Shown here piece after piece: positions 54,860 through 64,000 of a stretch of DNA of 64,000 bases (its first letter is position 1; each line of letters starts with the position of its first letter). The translations under genes were made by a program, and so were the position numbers. Source of the DNA: Sulfolobus sp. E5-1-F (GTDB lineage: Archaea; Thermoproteota; Thermoprotei_A; Sulfolobales; Sulfolobaceae); contig NZ_CP045687.1 of assembly GCF_009601705.1 (NCBI RefSeq), positions 1,028,630-1,092,629 on the forward strand, read 5' to 3'. The notes under the pieces were generated by a model, which was not told the DNA's origin, made no database searches, and saw nothing but the letters and a program-made list of their open reading frames with translations.

Positions 54860-55226
54860 GTATTCAATTTTTACTATCGTTATAATGTTTTTGGCATTCT
54901 CATTTGGGCTAGTTAGAGCAATGTATGATACTGTTCAAGATACTTTCTCAACTAGTGTATTGATACTTCACATTATCTTTGCTGGAATCACTGGGGGTTT
55001 TGGAGTTTACCTTTATATGTTAGCTAATAAGACCGGTTTATTGTTCCCTAAGTTCATTGGTTTGGGGAATTTAGTGTCCATTGGAGTAGCTGGATTTGGT
55101 GGTTTGAGTTATTTGCTAACAAATTACGCATTGTTCACGAAAGTAATGCTTTACGGATTTGAGATTTCTTTAGCTTTAACTTCGATGCTTATAGGTTACT
55201 TGTATTGTTTTATGAGATATCACTAG
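54843..55226 (+). CDS. Four-segment membrane protein, unknown
   Basis: 127 aa from the ATG at 54843, close behind GGTGA, inside the end of the previous gene; an upstream frame start at 54834 is less likely. Four hydrophobic segments (about 9-27, 37-58, 68-88, 97-121). No charged motif typical of known carriers or quinone-binding proteins. Coupled to the CxxC protein upstream, it may form a two-component membrane system, nature unknown. Confidence 0.7.
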   Translation: MREIYRYSIFTIVIMFLAFSFGLVRAMYDTVQDTFSTSVLILHIIFAGITGGFGVYLYMLANKTGLLFPKFIGLGNLVSIGVAGFGGLSYLLTNYALFTKVMLYGFEISLALTSMLIGYLYCFMRYH

Positions 55227-55493
55227 ATTTTTAATTATAATCTTTATTTCTTTTGCAGAAGACCATTTAGTTTCCAATATCAATGAACTGACTTGCTTCG
55301 TCTTTAAAGGCTCACTTGATCGGTTACTATGTCTCACACTTAAGAAGTAGACGAGAAGATTAGACACACCTCCTATAGATGTCCATTGCTTCGACGTAAT
55401 AGCAATTCCCTTAAAATTACACTTTTTGCAGTTAAACTTACAATAACCAACTTCTTTACAAGCTAAAGTTGTTTAAAAAACATAAAGTTATTT

Positions 55494-57614
55494 TTATATT
55501 TTAACATTGTAAGATTTAATTACGCCTTTGAGCGTATAAATTATAATTACAGCAGCAGCGAAACCTGCAACTACATCACCAATCATTCTAAACCACACTA
55601 TTAAGTCTGGAATAGGTTGTAGATAGAATAATGTACCTTTAGCTGCCCAATAACCTACCTTTAAAACCGTAGCTAGTTGCACAGCGCCCAAAGCCCATAA
55701 ATCAATTGTCTGTAACATAAATCCAATAGCATAAATTAATATCATAATTCTTAGTACCTTTAGTTCGTTTTCATTAATTCCACCGGACAAATACAACGCA
55801 GCGATCCACATTAGAATAGCAGTTATACCCCATACTAATGGGAACGCTAAATGTGCGTGAGCCATGGTAAATTGTAGACCATGAACATAATAGTTTATCA
55901 TTGGAGCGTTTAATATTGAAGCCCCGCCAATGATCCCACCTAGAAATCCACCTCCGATAGCTGAAATTAAAGTTGTAGTTATTAACGTCTTTTGAAATTC
56001 AGTCCTAGTTTCACCTCTTCTCCACAGTAAAATTGCGTAATAAGTTAAGAAGAGAATAGGGACAACTTCTAATATAGCTGCTGATGCTCCTAAGTACATC
56101 CAGAATAATGGTTCCCCTCCAAAATAATAATGATGCGCAGTACCTATCATTCCAGAAAGTATCTCGCTAACGGAATCTATACTCGCTGCCATCGTAGCTA
56201 GACTTGGTGGTACTAAGTCATTAGTAACTAAAAGTATTAGTATTATTGGAATTACTATAGAGGGCCAGAATCCTTCCACAAACGAGTGTATCATGATCCA
56301 TAAGAAGAACTGGTCTTCCGTGAAGTTCGGCCATGGGACAATTATGGGTAATGATCCAAAGATCGCACCTATTCCAGACCCTAAGAGACCTATTGCAGCA
56401 ATCCTAGTTAATGGTCTTAAAGCTTCCGCAGTTGACTTTGAAGCTTTGAAAAATAATAAAGAAGCTAGAAAGAGTATAAGCGCAACTAGGAGTAACCAGA
56501 AGGTCCCTTGATCTACGTCATTTGGCTTTCCTTGAGCACCAAAAATGAACCAGTAGGGTGATGGAATCAGTTGATTATAGGAGAACAATATTCCCAGAAG
56601 TAAGCCCACTCCGGCAAATAGGGTTAAACCTAAAATAGAAAATGAGAGCTTTCTGGATAAGGGGACACCCAAATATGGTAACGCGAAGATTGAAAAGGCA
56701 ATCCACGTAAGTGCTATCCATACCACTGCCATGTTTAAGTGTAAGGCCCTAGTAACGTTAAAAGGCAAGAAGTTTATTAATCCCAGTATTCCCTCTGGAT
56801 CTGCGTAATAATGCATAGCTAGATATCCCAACAAGCCTTGTAGACCTGCGAGGACTGAGGCAAAGAACACTCCTATCAGTCCCACTCTTTGCGCCGCGGA
56901 GGGTGAAGGAAGGAGAATGGATATTCTAGGATCCCTCCAGTGGTCAAGTATTTTTAGACTGACGTAACTAACCATTGAAACTAAAACTGCTAAAAGGACA
57001 ATTACCATTATCCATGTGGAGAGACTAACATTTACGGTGGGCTGAGTTTGTTGAGGCATATACGGGAACCCATTCGTATAGCCTAGTAGAGAGACCATAG
57101 CGCCCCATAAGATAAACGATGTTATATTTCTTAAATCGTTCGGGTTAACTAGATGAGGTTTAAGTCCGTAGTTAGAGGAATTATTGTATAAAATGTTGTA
57201 TAGCTCATTGTAAAGCGCGTTATAAGCTTTTACGTAATCATTGGACACTATCCATTTGCCTGCTTCTGCATAAGTTATAGAAGAGTATGTTGGACCGTCT
57301 ACCTTTATCGTAGATGGATCAGCAGTTTGATTTATATATTCCAAAGCTAGGGCGGTATAATCAATTCCGTAATAACCCCCGAATCCCCAGAAACTACCGT
57401 AGTCAAATAGCCCGTATTTTTGCATGAGTACCTTTCCGCTTATGACCTCACTTCCCGTGAATAGTATACTGCCATTTTCAGTTTCAACTACTGATGGGAT
57501 TGGTGGCAAATGCGTTAACGTGTAGCCAGCTAGTGCAATGTAAACTACATATACAAGAACTGTTGCAATTAACACTAAATTCGACCAAGCGTCAGCTTTA
57601 GTCTTTTTAGACAT
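55494..57614 (-). CDS. qNOR-like nitric oxide reductase / heme-copper oxidase superfamily protein, divergent
   Basis: 706 aa, about 14 membrane segments. The N-terminal extracytoplasmic part (GKVLMQKYGLFDYGSFWGFGGYYG) is the qNOR type. Heme ligands: ALHLNMAVVW (low-spin His, about 294), IGTAHHYYFGG (HH, about 498-499) and FTMAHAHLAFP (His pair, about 605-607). The metal-centre segment reads MIHSFVEGFWPSIVI, where NOR normally has a second Glu four residues after VEG; here it is Pro. NO reduction by quinol is the best guess, but the active site is altered. It is separated by 171 bp from the sre cluster. Confidence 0.8.
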   Translation of the reverse strand: MSKKTKADAWSNLVLIATVLVYVVYIALAGYTLTHLPPIPSVVETENGSILFTGSEVISGKVLMQKYGLFDYGSFWGFGGYYGIDYTALALEYINQTADPSTIKVDGPTYSSITYAEAGKWIVSNDYVKAYNALYNELYNILYNNSSNYGLKPHLVNPNDLRNITSFILWGAMVSLLGYTNGFPYMPQQTQPTVNVSLSTWIMVIVLLAVLVSMVSYVSLKILDHWRDPRISILLPSPSAAQRVGLIGVFFASVLAGLQGLLGYLAMHYYADPEGILGLINFLPFNVTRALHLNMAVVWIALTWIAFSIFALPYLGVPLSRKLSFSILGLTLFAGVGLLLGILFSYNQLIPSPYWFIFGAQGKPNDVDQGTFWLLLVALILFLASLLFFKASKSTAEALRPLTRIAAIGLLGSGIGAIFGSLPIIVPWPNFTEDQFFLWIMIHSFVEGFWPSIVIPIILILLVTNDLVPPSLATMAASIDSVSEILSGMIGTAHHYYFGGEPLFWMYLGASAAILEVVPILFLTYYAILLWRRGETRTEFQKTLITTTLISAIGGGFLGGIIGGASILNAPMINYYVHGLQFTMAHAHLAFPLVWGITAILMWIAALYLSGGINENELKVLRIMILIYAIGFMLQTIDLWALGAVQLATVLKVGYWAAKGTLFYLQPIPDLIVWFRMIGDVVAGFAAAVIIIYTLKGVIKSYNVKI

Positions 57615-57785
57615 TCTTGATCCCCAACGATAATAAAAGAAAAATTCCGATTATATCCCTAACCCCTTATAGGTTAGGTTTTCTTGGAAATAAAATTAAT
57701 AGCGTTTAAATATTGTTTTTAAATCCTGTAAAAAAGTAATGATTAAAGATAAAAATTTATTATATTTTTTAAAAAGAAAATAAGG

Positions 57786-58328
57786 TTAACGATTAACTAC
57801 AAAGATAGTTCGTACTACATAATCTAAGAATTGCTTAAACGCTGTGCCTAGCAGTTTTGTGCACTCCCCTTTACTGTTTTCTAAAATATCCTCAATTAAT
57901 TTTGGAACCCAGCTTACTATATGCTCTCTTATAAACCTCCTAGCTTCCTCTTCTTGTCCTATGAATAAGAGGAATGATACGAACTCTAATTCAGCAGATA
58001 TGTGGTCAGGTAATTGTTTCTTTGGATAAATACCATATTTAGTATATTCTTCCAATACTCTCTGTGCTGAAATTCCATACACAGTTTTTTCCCTATACCA
58101 AGATTCGTAAGGTGGGCATTTAACGTGCTTATAATCATTTATAAAACATGAAGTGAATTCTGTAGCTACCTTATCGTAATAACTTTCTGTCAATTGTATT
58201 ATTTGCTTTAATATATCGTAGTATGGTCTATCCTTTATCTCCTCCACAAGTCCCTTAACGTCTTTAATATATCTAGGACTTAGAAATAAAAATGAGAAGA
58301 TTTTGAAATCTGTAGATAGTGACCTCAT
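57786..58328 (-). CDS. sreE: TorD/NarJ-family chaperone, SreE-like
   Basis: 180 aa, helical. [11 protein letters not shown] and [19 protein letters not shown] are the TorD/DmsD landmarks; these chaperones guide folding and export of the Mo catalytic subunit. Last gene of the cluster; its ATG overlaps the sreD stop by 4 bp. In Acidianus ambivalens the order sreABCDE is known, with SreE as the chaperone. Confidence 0.85.
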   Translation of the reverse strand: MRSLSTDFKIFSFLFLSPRYIKDVKGLVEEIKDRPYYDILKQIIQLTESYYDKVATEFTSCFINDYKHVKCPPYESWYREKTVYGISAQRVLEEYTKYGIYPKKQLPDHISAELEFVSFLLFIGQEEEARRFIREHIVSWVPKLIEDILENSKGECTKLLGTAFKQFLDYVVRTIFVVNR

Positions 58329-59668
58329 CTTAGACCACCTTTAGGTTTAAATCTTGCATTAAATGAAAACTGCTTCTGAAATGCGTACTCTGCCCTATGT
58401 TTAGGGCATCTCTCCAACCAATCATCTTCACAAGAAGCTCCCTTTTCCACCATTATTTTCTTAACTTTATCAAGACTTTTTCTCGAACCCACTGGTGCTC
58501 CACAAACTCTACATCTCACTAACTCATCTTCTACTACCTTCCTAATCTCTCTGGTAACATTCTTGCTTTTCTCCATTTTAATAACCTTAGTTGAAGGAAC
58601 TCCCTTCATCTCATCTTTACACGACTCTGGGCAAACATTAACGCACACATTACAGCCTATACATTTCATTGGATCAAAGTCTATTTCTTCCACTCCACTA
58701 TGCTTTCTGAGCTTTAGTGCTGACGTGGGACACTAATTAACGCAGCTTTCACATAAGGTACACTTGTTATTATCAATACTGACGTCAAACAATATGTATG
58801 GCAAATCATCGTATATGTTCCTCCTAGCCTCAGCCCTATTGTAAAATGATTGTGGGGTGGTGGTTAGTTTCTTTGCCTCTTTTGCCTCAATACTTTCAAA
58901 TGGTGAGTAAAAGCTAATTCCCCCTATTCTTTCGTTGTATTCTTTTATAACATTAACAAAGGGTTTTAAGTTTTCTTGTAATTCACACCCAGGACACTCA
59001 AAGGTCAAATTTCCATTAATTCTCAACAACACTATATCTACTTCTGATAGCATTGCTAAACAAGGTATTTTTACTCCTCTATTTTTAGTATTCCTATAGC
59101 ATGTAATCCTCTTTTCCCCTTTTACTTTTGCTAATTCAAATATTGAATTTTGAGATACTGATGGGAATTGTATTGCACTAACTGGACATGAAGCTACGCA
59201 TAGACCACACGATCTGCATTTTGTATAATCAATACTTACTCCAGTCTTCTTTTCAACCTTAATAGCGTTATAAAAACAGGATAACTCACATACATTACAT
59301 GCCTTATATAAGCCATTGCAATATTCACTAAGGTAAACTGGCTTGTCAACCTTGGTAGTCTTTTTTACCTCTCCATGTAATAGGCTTCGTCTATCAATGG
59401 ATCTTCTCTCTTCAACTGGTGCTAAATCTGCTAACCAAGCGTTTTCTAGAACTACCTTATTATACTCTATTTCTTCCTTACTACTATCCTTGTCAACTAC
59501 CCTTATAAGTAGAGGATTTAGTCCTAGATCTTCTGCAACTTTTTCCCTATCAATTTCATCTCCCATAACGATTAAGGCCTTAGCATTAACATTTTCTTTT
59601 TTTAACTCAGATGAGGATAAAACATCTACTTTGTATTTAATAAGTGGAGAATAAAAAAAGGATGTCAT
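58325..59668 (-). pseudogene. sreD: SreD-like polyferredoxin interrupted by an in-frame TAG (58733-58735)
   Basis: One frame of 448 codons broken only by a TAG after codon 311. Before it: YCNGLYKACNVCELSC (about 117-132), CRSCGLCVASCP (about 149-160) and CTLCESCVN; after it CPTSALKL and CIGCNVCVNVCP. The stop sits inside the motif C-x2-C-x2-C-x3-C-P, where a small hydrophobic residue is usual. The downstream part could restart at GTG 58693 and has ferredoxin and CxxC sites. SreD is a cytoplasmic electron-transfer protein in the sulfur reductase. Either a recent nonsense mutation, a sequencing error, or read-through. Confidence 0.85.
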
Positions 59669-59674
59669 ATGAGG

Positions 59675-60966
59675 TCACTTGAATATAAGATGTTTTGCTT
59701 CCTCATCTTCTTCTAACGGCAATAGTAACACGCCCAATGTGTAAATCCCTAGGAATAATAGGACAGAGCCAATGAAGAATACTAGATCATAGAATGAGAT
59801 ATTGAATGATAAAAATGTCCATAATGGGCCATGATTGAAAGTACTACGTAGCTCGTAAATCCAATTGGAATTTGTGGGTGATATTGGTGAGATTGAATAA
59901 TACCACGTTATCGATTGTGGTATAATATCGGCTAACGAAATTATCGAGAACATTCCCAATAACGTGAATATTGAAGATGCTACTAACATATGGCCACTTC
60001 CCTTTTTATATGTTAGCCCGTAAAGGATCAGTGGAATTATCACACCAATTACTATTCCACCTATTAGAAAGACTACACTATATGGTCCAGAAATCATTAG
60101 TTCTGCCCAAGGAGAAGTTTGTTGATTTGTTGCTGTTAACCATAACCACCACAGTAGTGAAAACCCAACTGCTATTGTAGCTAATACACCATCCCTTCCT
60201 AGTGTTTTATACACGACATTTACGCTTAACCTATTTCGATCTTCCTTAACTTTTCTAAATCTATTATATAATGGAGTCATAAATGACAGCATCGCAATAC
60301 CGGAATAGAATGATAATATGACAAATAACATTGACATGAATGGACCGAACTCGTAAACCCATGTTGATAAATAACCAAATACTGAACCTAAGTTTGCATC
60401 CAATATTAACTCTACTAATACTGCATAGCCAACTATGAATACTAATACCGATTTCGTTGATAGCCAAACTAAGAGTCTACTAATAGGATCCCTATATTCC
60501 TTTCTCTTCTCTCCTATTAATGCTAGTATTTCTAGTATTATTCCGATCCCAACAAGCGCGTATAATACACCGTTCCAAGCTATTCTTGATGTATCTCTAA
60601 AGCTTGTGTAAATATAGATAGCTTCTCCAGGCTTAAAGGTTGATGCGAAAACCATAATCCAACCCGGTATTAGTACTGCAAGTGCTATCCACTCGTTTCT
60701 TAACGAGATACTCTTAAACGGATTCTTTTCTGCATGATTCTTATTGAACACTTCATATAGTGAATTATAAGTGCTTACACCAGTACCTATAACTCCGAAA
60801 AACATATAGCCGATTACTAAAAGCCCCCAAGGTATTGGTTCGTCATTAGGCTCAGTAAATGTCACTAGGCCGTTTGCCCATGCAATGGGATTAAAGCTCA
60901 TACCGTAAAGTAATACTCCACCTCCAATTATAATGAATATTATAGTCCATACTAATAGGAACTTGT

Positions 60967-60970
<4 letters not shown>
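59675..60970 (-). CDS. sreC: NrfD/PsrC-like membrane anchor, SreC-like
   Basis: 431 aa with about ten membrane segments. [20 protein letters not shown] is the NrfD-family opening. It passes electrons between quinone and the Fe-S subunit of the complex. Start ATG overlaps the sreB stop (60967-60970). The C-terminal hydrophilic tail [12 protein letters not shown] is short. Confidence 0.87.
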
Positions 60971-61653
<683 letters not shown>

Positions 61654-61659
61654 TAGTGA

Positions 61660-64000
61660 TCACCCTAATGTAGAAACATTGCCATATGAGACGTACTGTT
61701 GCCAATCACTCTGAGAAGCAGAAGTATTAGGAGTAGTAACCTTAACTTGTTGCGAAGGTAATGTATCTGGAGTTTGAACACTTGCCAATTGTGTTGCGGC
61801 TTGAATTTCATCAAATGTTGCTTTCCTAACTCTAACAGTAAATTGCTCATTCATATGATAACCACCTAAAGGATTTCTCCCTGGTGCCCACATTACTGAT
61901 ACTGGTTGATTGCCAAACTCATTTACTGCTTTAGTTGCTGTAGTTAACGCTGGGTTCCTTTGGCCGAAAGGCTCAGGTACTCCAATCGTATCTGGCCTTA
62001 TCCACTGAGTCAAATGGGCCCTAACGATTAGTTTTGGTATCGTACCGTCTGGATTTGGTAATTTCCACCTTTCGATAGCGATCCAATCTCCTTCGTTAAT
62101 TCCTAATTGTGCAGCAGTGATTGGATTTATCCATGCCCTCATTAAGATATCTTTATGGTAACTATCAGAAGCAATAGCCATCAATAGTGGATTGTCAGCG
62201 CTAGAAGTATAAGCGAATTGTGGGATCTTATACTCTATGAAGAAGAATTCTGGCGGTGTTGGTTTGAACGTTGGTTCATTATATGGCGCTGGAGGTGGAT
62301 GATAAACACCCTCCTCAACTGCGTAACCTCCATTCCAATTTGGTGGTATTTCAGCTATTATTGGATCCCATACTGGGTCATATCCATAATTCTGTATAAC
62401 GTAATAGTATAATATAGTTGAATATATCTCAATCCTACCAGTTGGAGTTGCAACTGGTAAGTCCCAGGGTATTCTTTCATGATCTACAAAATAATCATTA
62501 ATAGTTTTAATTATAATTACACCATTATTTCTTAAGGTTTGTAATATTTGCTCCTTAGGCATGTTTAGCTCCTCTGACAATACGCTAAGTTGTGCCTCTC
62601 TCCACGCTTTGGCTGTGAAACTACCCCATGGTGGGTAACCGTTATTCTGAATTAAATATTGTTGATATTTAGGCATCTCTTGTTGTATAACTGACTTCAT
62701 TATGTCTAAAGGTACCCCAGTGAACCTTGACATCCATTGTATATAAGCGTCTCCAGCTTGAGGATTTAACATATATGCAAACATTACAAATAAGTCTAGG
62801 CCATTTGCAGTATTTGGCCATAATACTGGTATTGTCTGCCACCTACCTCTAATTGCTCGATCCATAGCTGGACCATCATCCCAGAAGAATTCGTCTCTCT
62901 CTAGATAAGTTACATCCGGTAGAATTACATCTGCGTATAAACTAGCCTCTGTCGGTAAGATATCTATCATAATGTAAAATGTATTCTCCAACACTTGCTT
63001 ATACTCATCCCATTTGAAGTTAAATGGCGAACCTCCATAAGACATTACAATTTTAGGTTTATACTGTTGTCCATTCCAATTAACTTGCCCATTAATTGCG
63101 ACATATGATCCAGATTCTTCAAATAATGTATAAGCTCCAGCTGGTTTCTTCCCTTGTTGCTTTAGAACCTGATTATAGACATAGCTAAGCGCTGGAACAC
63201 CATGGGACCAAAATGAAGGATTATTATAAACGTATATGATAGGGAACATAGCGAATAAAGCCCCAGGCAAATCATTGACTGGTAATTGTTCCAATACCTC
63301 AGGCCTTTGTAGTAATATACCAGGCTTCGTCTTCCCACTACTGACCATGCTATTATAAGCGTTTACAACTTTCTTGACACCTTCTCTGTAGACCGCAGAA
63401 TACACCCAACCTCCTCTAATGTCTATGTTACCAGTTAGAGCCATTATAATTGCGTAAGCTTTTCTAAATTGTACAGCTTGATCGTTGAAGAAACCCTTTA
63501 ATCCAGTAATTATCGTCATTGGTTTCATTGTTGCAATTCTAAATGCTAGTTCTTGAAGTTGTGATAGAGGAACGTCTGCTACTTGCGCAGCATATTCAAG
63601 CGTATAATTACTAACTTTTTGTGCTAGGAATTGGAATACTGTTTGCACATGTTTACCATTATAAGTTAAACCTTGAGGCGCATATAAGGCTGGTCTGATA
63701 AAATTACCGTTAACATCGTATTTATTAGTATTTGTAAATGGTGGTACATTTACAATTTTTCCACTTATTTCGTCGTAAACGTAATATGTATTTACTGTAC
63801 CATCATTATAATCCTCTTCTAATAATTTGACAACTCCGTTCTCTTCATAGGCTAAGAAGGGAGCATTAGTGTAATACCTCACAAACTCGTCATCATAATA
63901 GTTATTTTGGATTAAGTAGTTAATAATAGCCATGGCAATATACAGATCAGAACCTGGTTTTGCTGGAATCCATAGATTAGCCTTAGATGCGGCCTCACTC
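61660..64000 (-). CDS. sreA: Molybdopterin oxidoreductase catalytic subunit, SreA-like (partial, 5' end off window)
   Basis: At least 779 codons are present; the frame stays open through position 63999, so the start (with the expected Tat signal, Fe-S motif and Mo ligand) is missing. The visible part begins [20 protein letters not shown], a DMSO-reductase-family signature, followed by [20 protein letters not shown]-like text ([20 protein letters not shown]), [19 protein letters not shown] and the C-terminal MGD-binding domain ([21 protein letters not shown]). First gene of the sre cluster. Sulfur or polysulfide reduction is inferred from the cluster; tetrathionate or other substrates are possible. 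Confidence 0.88.
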   Translation of the reverse strand, partial: SEAASKANLWIPAKPGSDLYIAMAIINYLIQNNYYDDEFVRYYTNAPFLAYEENGVVKLLEEDYNDGTVNTYYVYDEISGKIVNVPPFTNTNKYDVNGNFIRPALYAPQGLTYNGKHVQTVFQFLAQKVSNYTLEYAAQVADVPLSQLQELAFRIATMKPMTIITGLKGFFNDQAVQFRKAYAIIMALTGNIDIRGGWVYSAVYREGVKKVVNAYNSMVSSGKTKPGILLQRPEVLEQLPVNDLPGALFAMFPIIYVYNNPSFWSHGVPALSYVYNQVLKQQGKKPAGAYTLFEESGSYVAINGQVNWNGQQYKPKIVMSYGGSPFNFKWDEYKQVLENTFYIMIDILPTEASLYADVILPDVTYLERDEFFWDDGPAMDRAIRGRWQTIPVLWPNTANGLDLFVMFAYMLNPQAGDAYIQWMSRFTGVPLDIMKSVIQQEMPKYQQYLIQNNGYPPWGSFTAKAWREAQLSVLSEELNMPKEQILQTLRNNGVIIIKTINDYFVDHERIPWDLPVATPTGRIEIYSTILYYYVIQNYGYDPVWDPIIAEIPPNWNGGYAVEEGVYHPPPAPYNEPTFKPTPPEFFFIEYKIPQFAYTSSADNPLLMAIASDSYHKDILMRAWINPITAAQLGINEGDWIAIERWKLPNPDGTIPKLIVRAHLTQWIRPDTIGVPEPFGQRNPALTTATKAVNEFGNQPVSVMWAPGRNPLGGYHMNEQFTVRVRKATFDEIQAATQLASVQTPDTLPSQQVKVTTPNTSASQSDWQQYVSYGNVSTLG

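Noticed and set aside
58733-58735. Pyrrolysine at the TAG in sreD
   Set aside because: Pyrrolysine machinery is known from methanogens and some bacteria, not from Sulfolobales, and no pyl gene or suitable structure is seen; a nonsense mutation or sequence error is simpler.

Overview
The window is AT-rich archaeal DNA. Compact promoters lie about 26 bp before start codons (leaderless genes), Shine-Dalgarno motifs occur inside operons, there is an intact 1173-bp IS1-type element matching ISC1173, a Csm-like type III CRISPR effector operon and a sulfur-reductase (sre) cluster. Together these point to a thermoacidophilic member of the Sulfolobales, most likely Saccharolobus/Sulfolobus (S. solfataricus or S. 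islandicus type). No tRNA, rRNA or CRISPR array was seen.

Layout. 1-8408 (minus): a type III (III-D/Csm-like) CRISPR effector operon, read right to left: PD-(D/E)XK nuclease, unknown 87-aa protein, Cas6, CARF-HTH protein, small subunit, three Cas7/Csm3-like RAMPs, a tiny Cys-rich protein, Cas10 (HD and GGDD), another RAMP, and the start of a Csx10-like RAMP that runs off the left edge. 8409-9461 is non-coding and holds a large inverted-repeat element, one copy of a 170-bp interspersed repeat and an ISC1173-type end relic. 9462-17284: SRPBCC-like protein, hydroxyisobutyrate-dehydrogenase-like enzyme, a Csa3-like CARF regulator with an operator-like inverted repeat, a putative HTH protein, a GntR regulator and an amidase. 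17838-19010: intact ISC1173 with an 8-bp target duplication.

19304-44572 is an aromatic-acid catabolic island. It has three Rieske ring-hydroxylating oxygenase systems (two with a small extra protein), LigB- and LigA-like extradiol dioxygenase genes, GalB-like hydratase and GalC/LigK-like aldolase, two MFS carriers, a D-2-hydroxyacid dehydrogenase, two Mo-hydroxylase large subunits, a GlcG-like protein, a UbiD-type decarboxylase, a Zn alcohol dehydrogenase, an acyl/aryl-CoA ligase, an enoyl-CoA hydratase and an HTH_10 regulator. The inferred logic is uptake, dihydroxylation and/or decarboxylation, meta-cleavage, then hydration and aldol cleavage to pyruvate and oxaloacetate, with a parallel CoA-thioester branch.

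44573-55226 is a patchwork: decayed ATPase and IS remnants, a secreted penicillin-acylase-type Ntn hydrolase, a proteasome-like Ntn hydrolase, an AAA ATPase behind a perfect 18-bp palindrome, an alpha/beta hydrolase, a truncated dihydrolipoamide-dehydrogenase pseudogene ending exactly at a repeat copy, AIM24 and a pair of unknown genes. 55494-64000 (minus) is respiratory: a divergent qNOR-like oxidase, then sreE, sreD, sreC, sreB and sreA (partial at the right edge). sreD carries an in-frame amber codon inside a 4Fe-4S motif.
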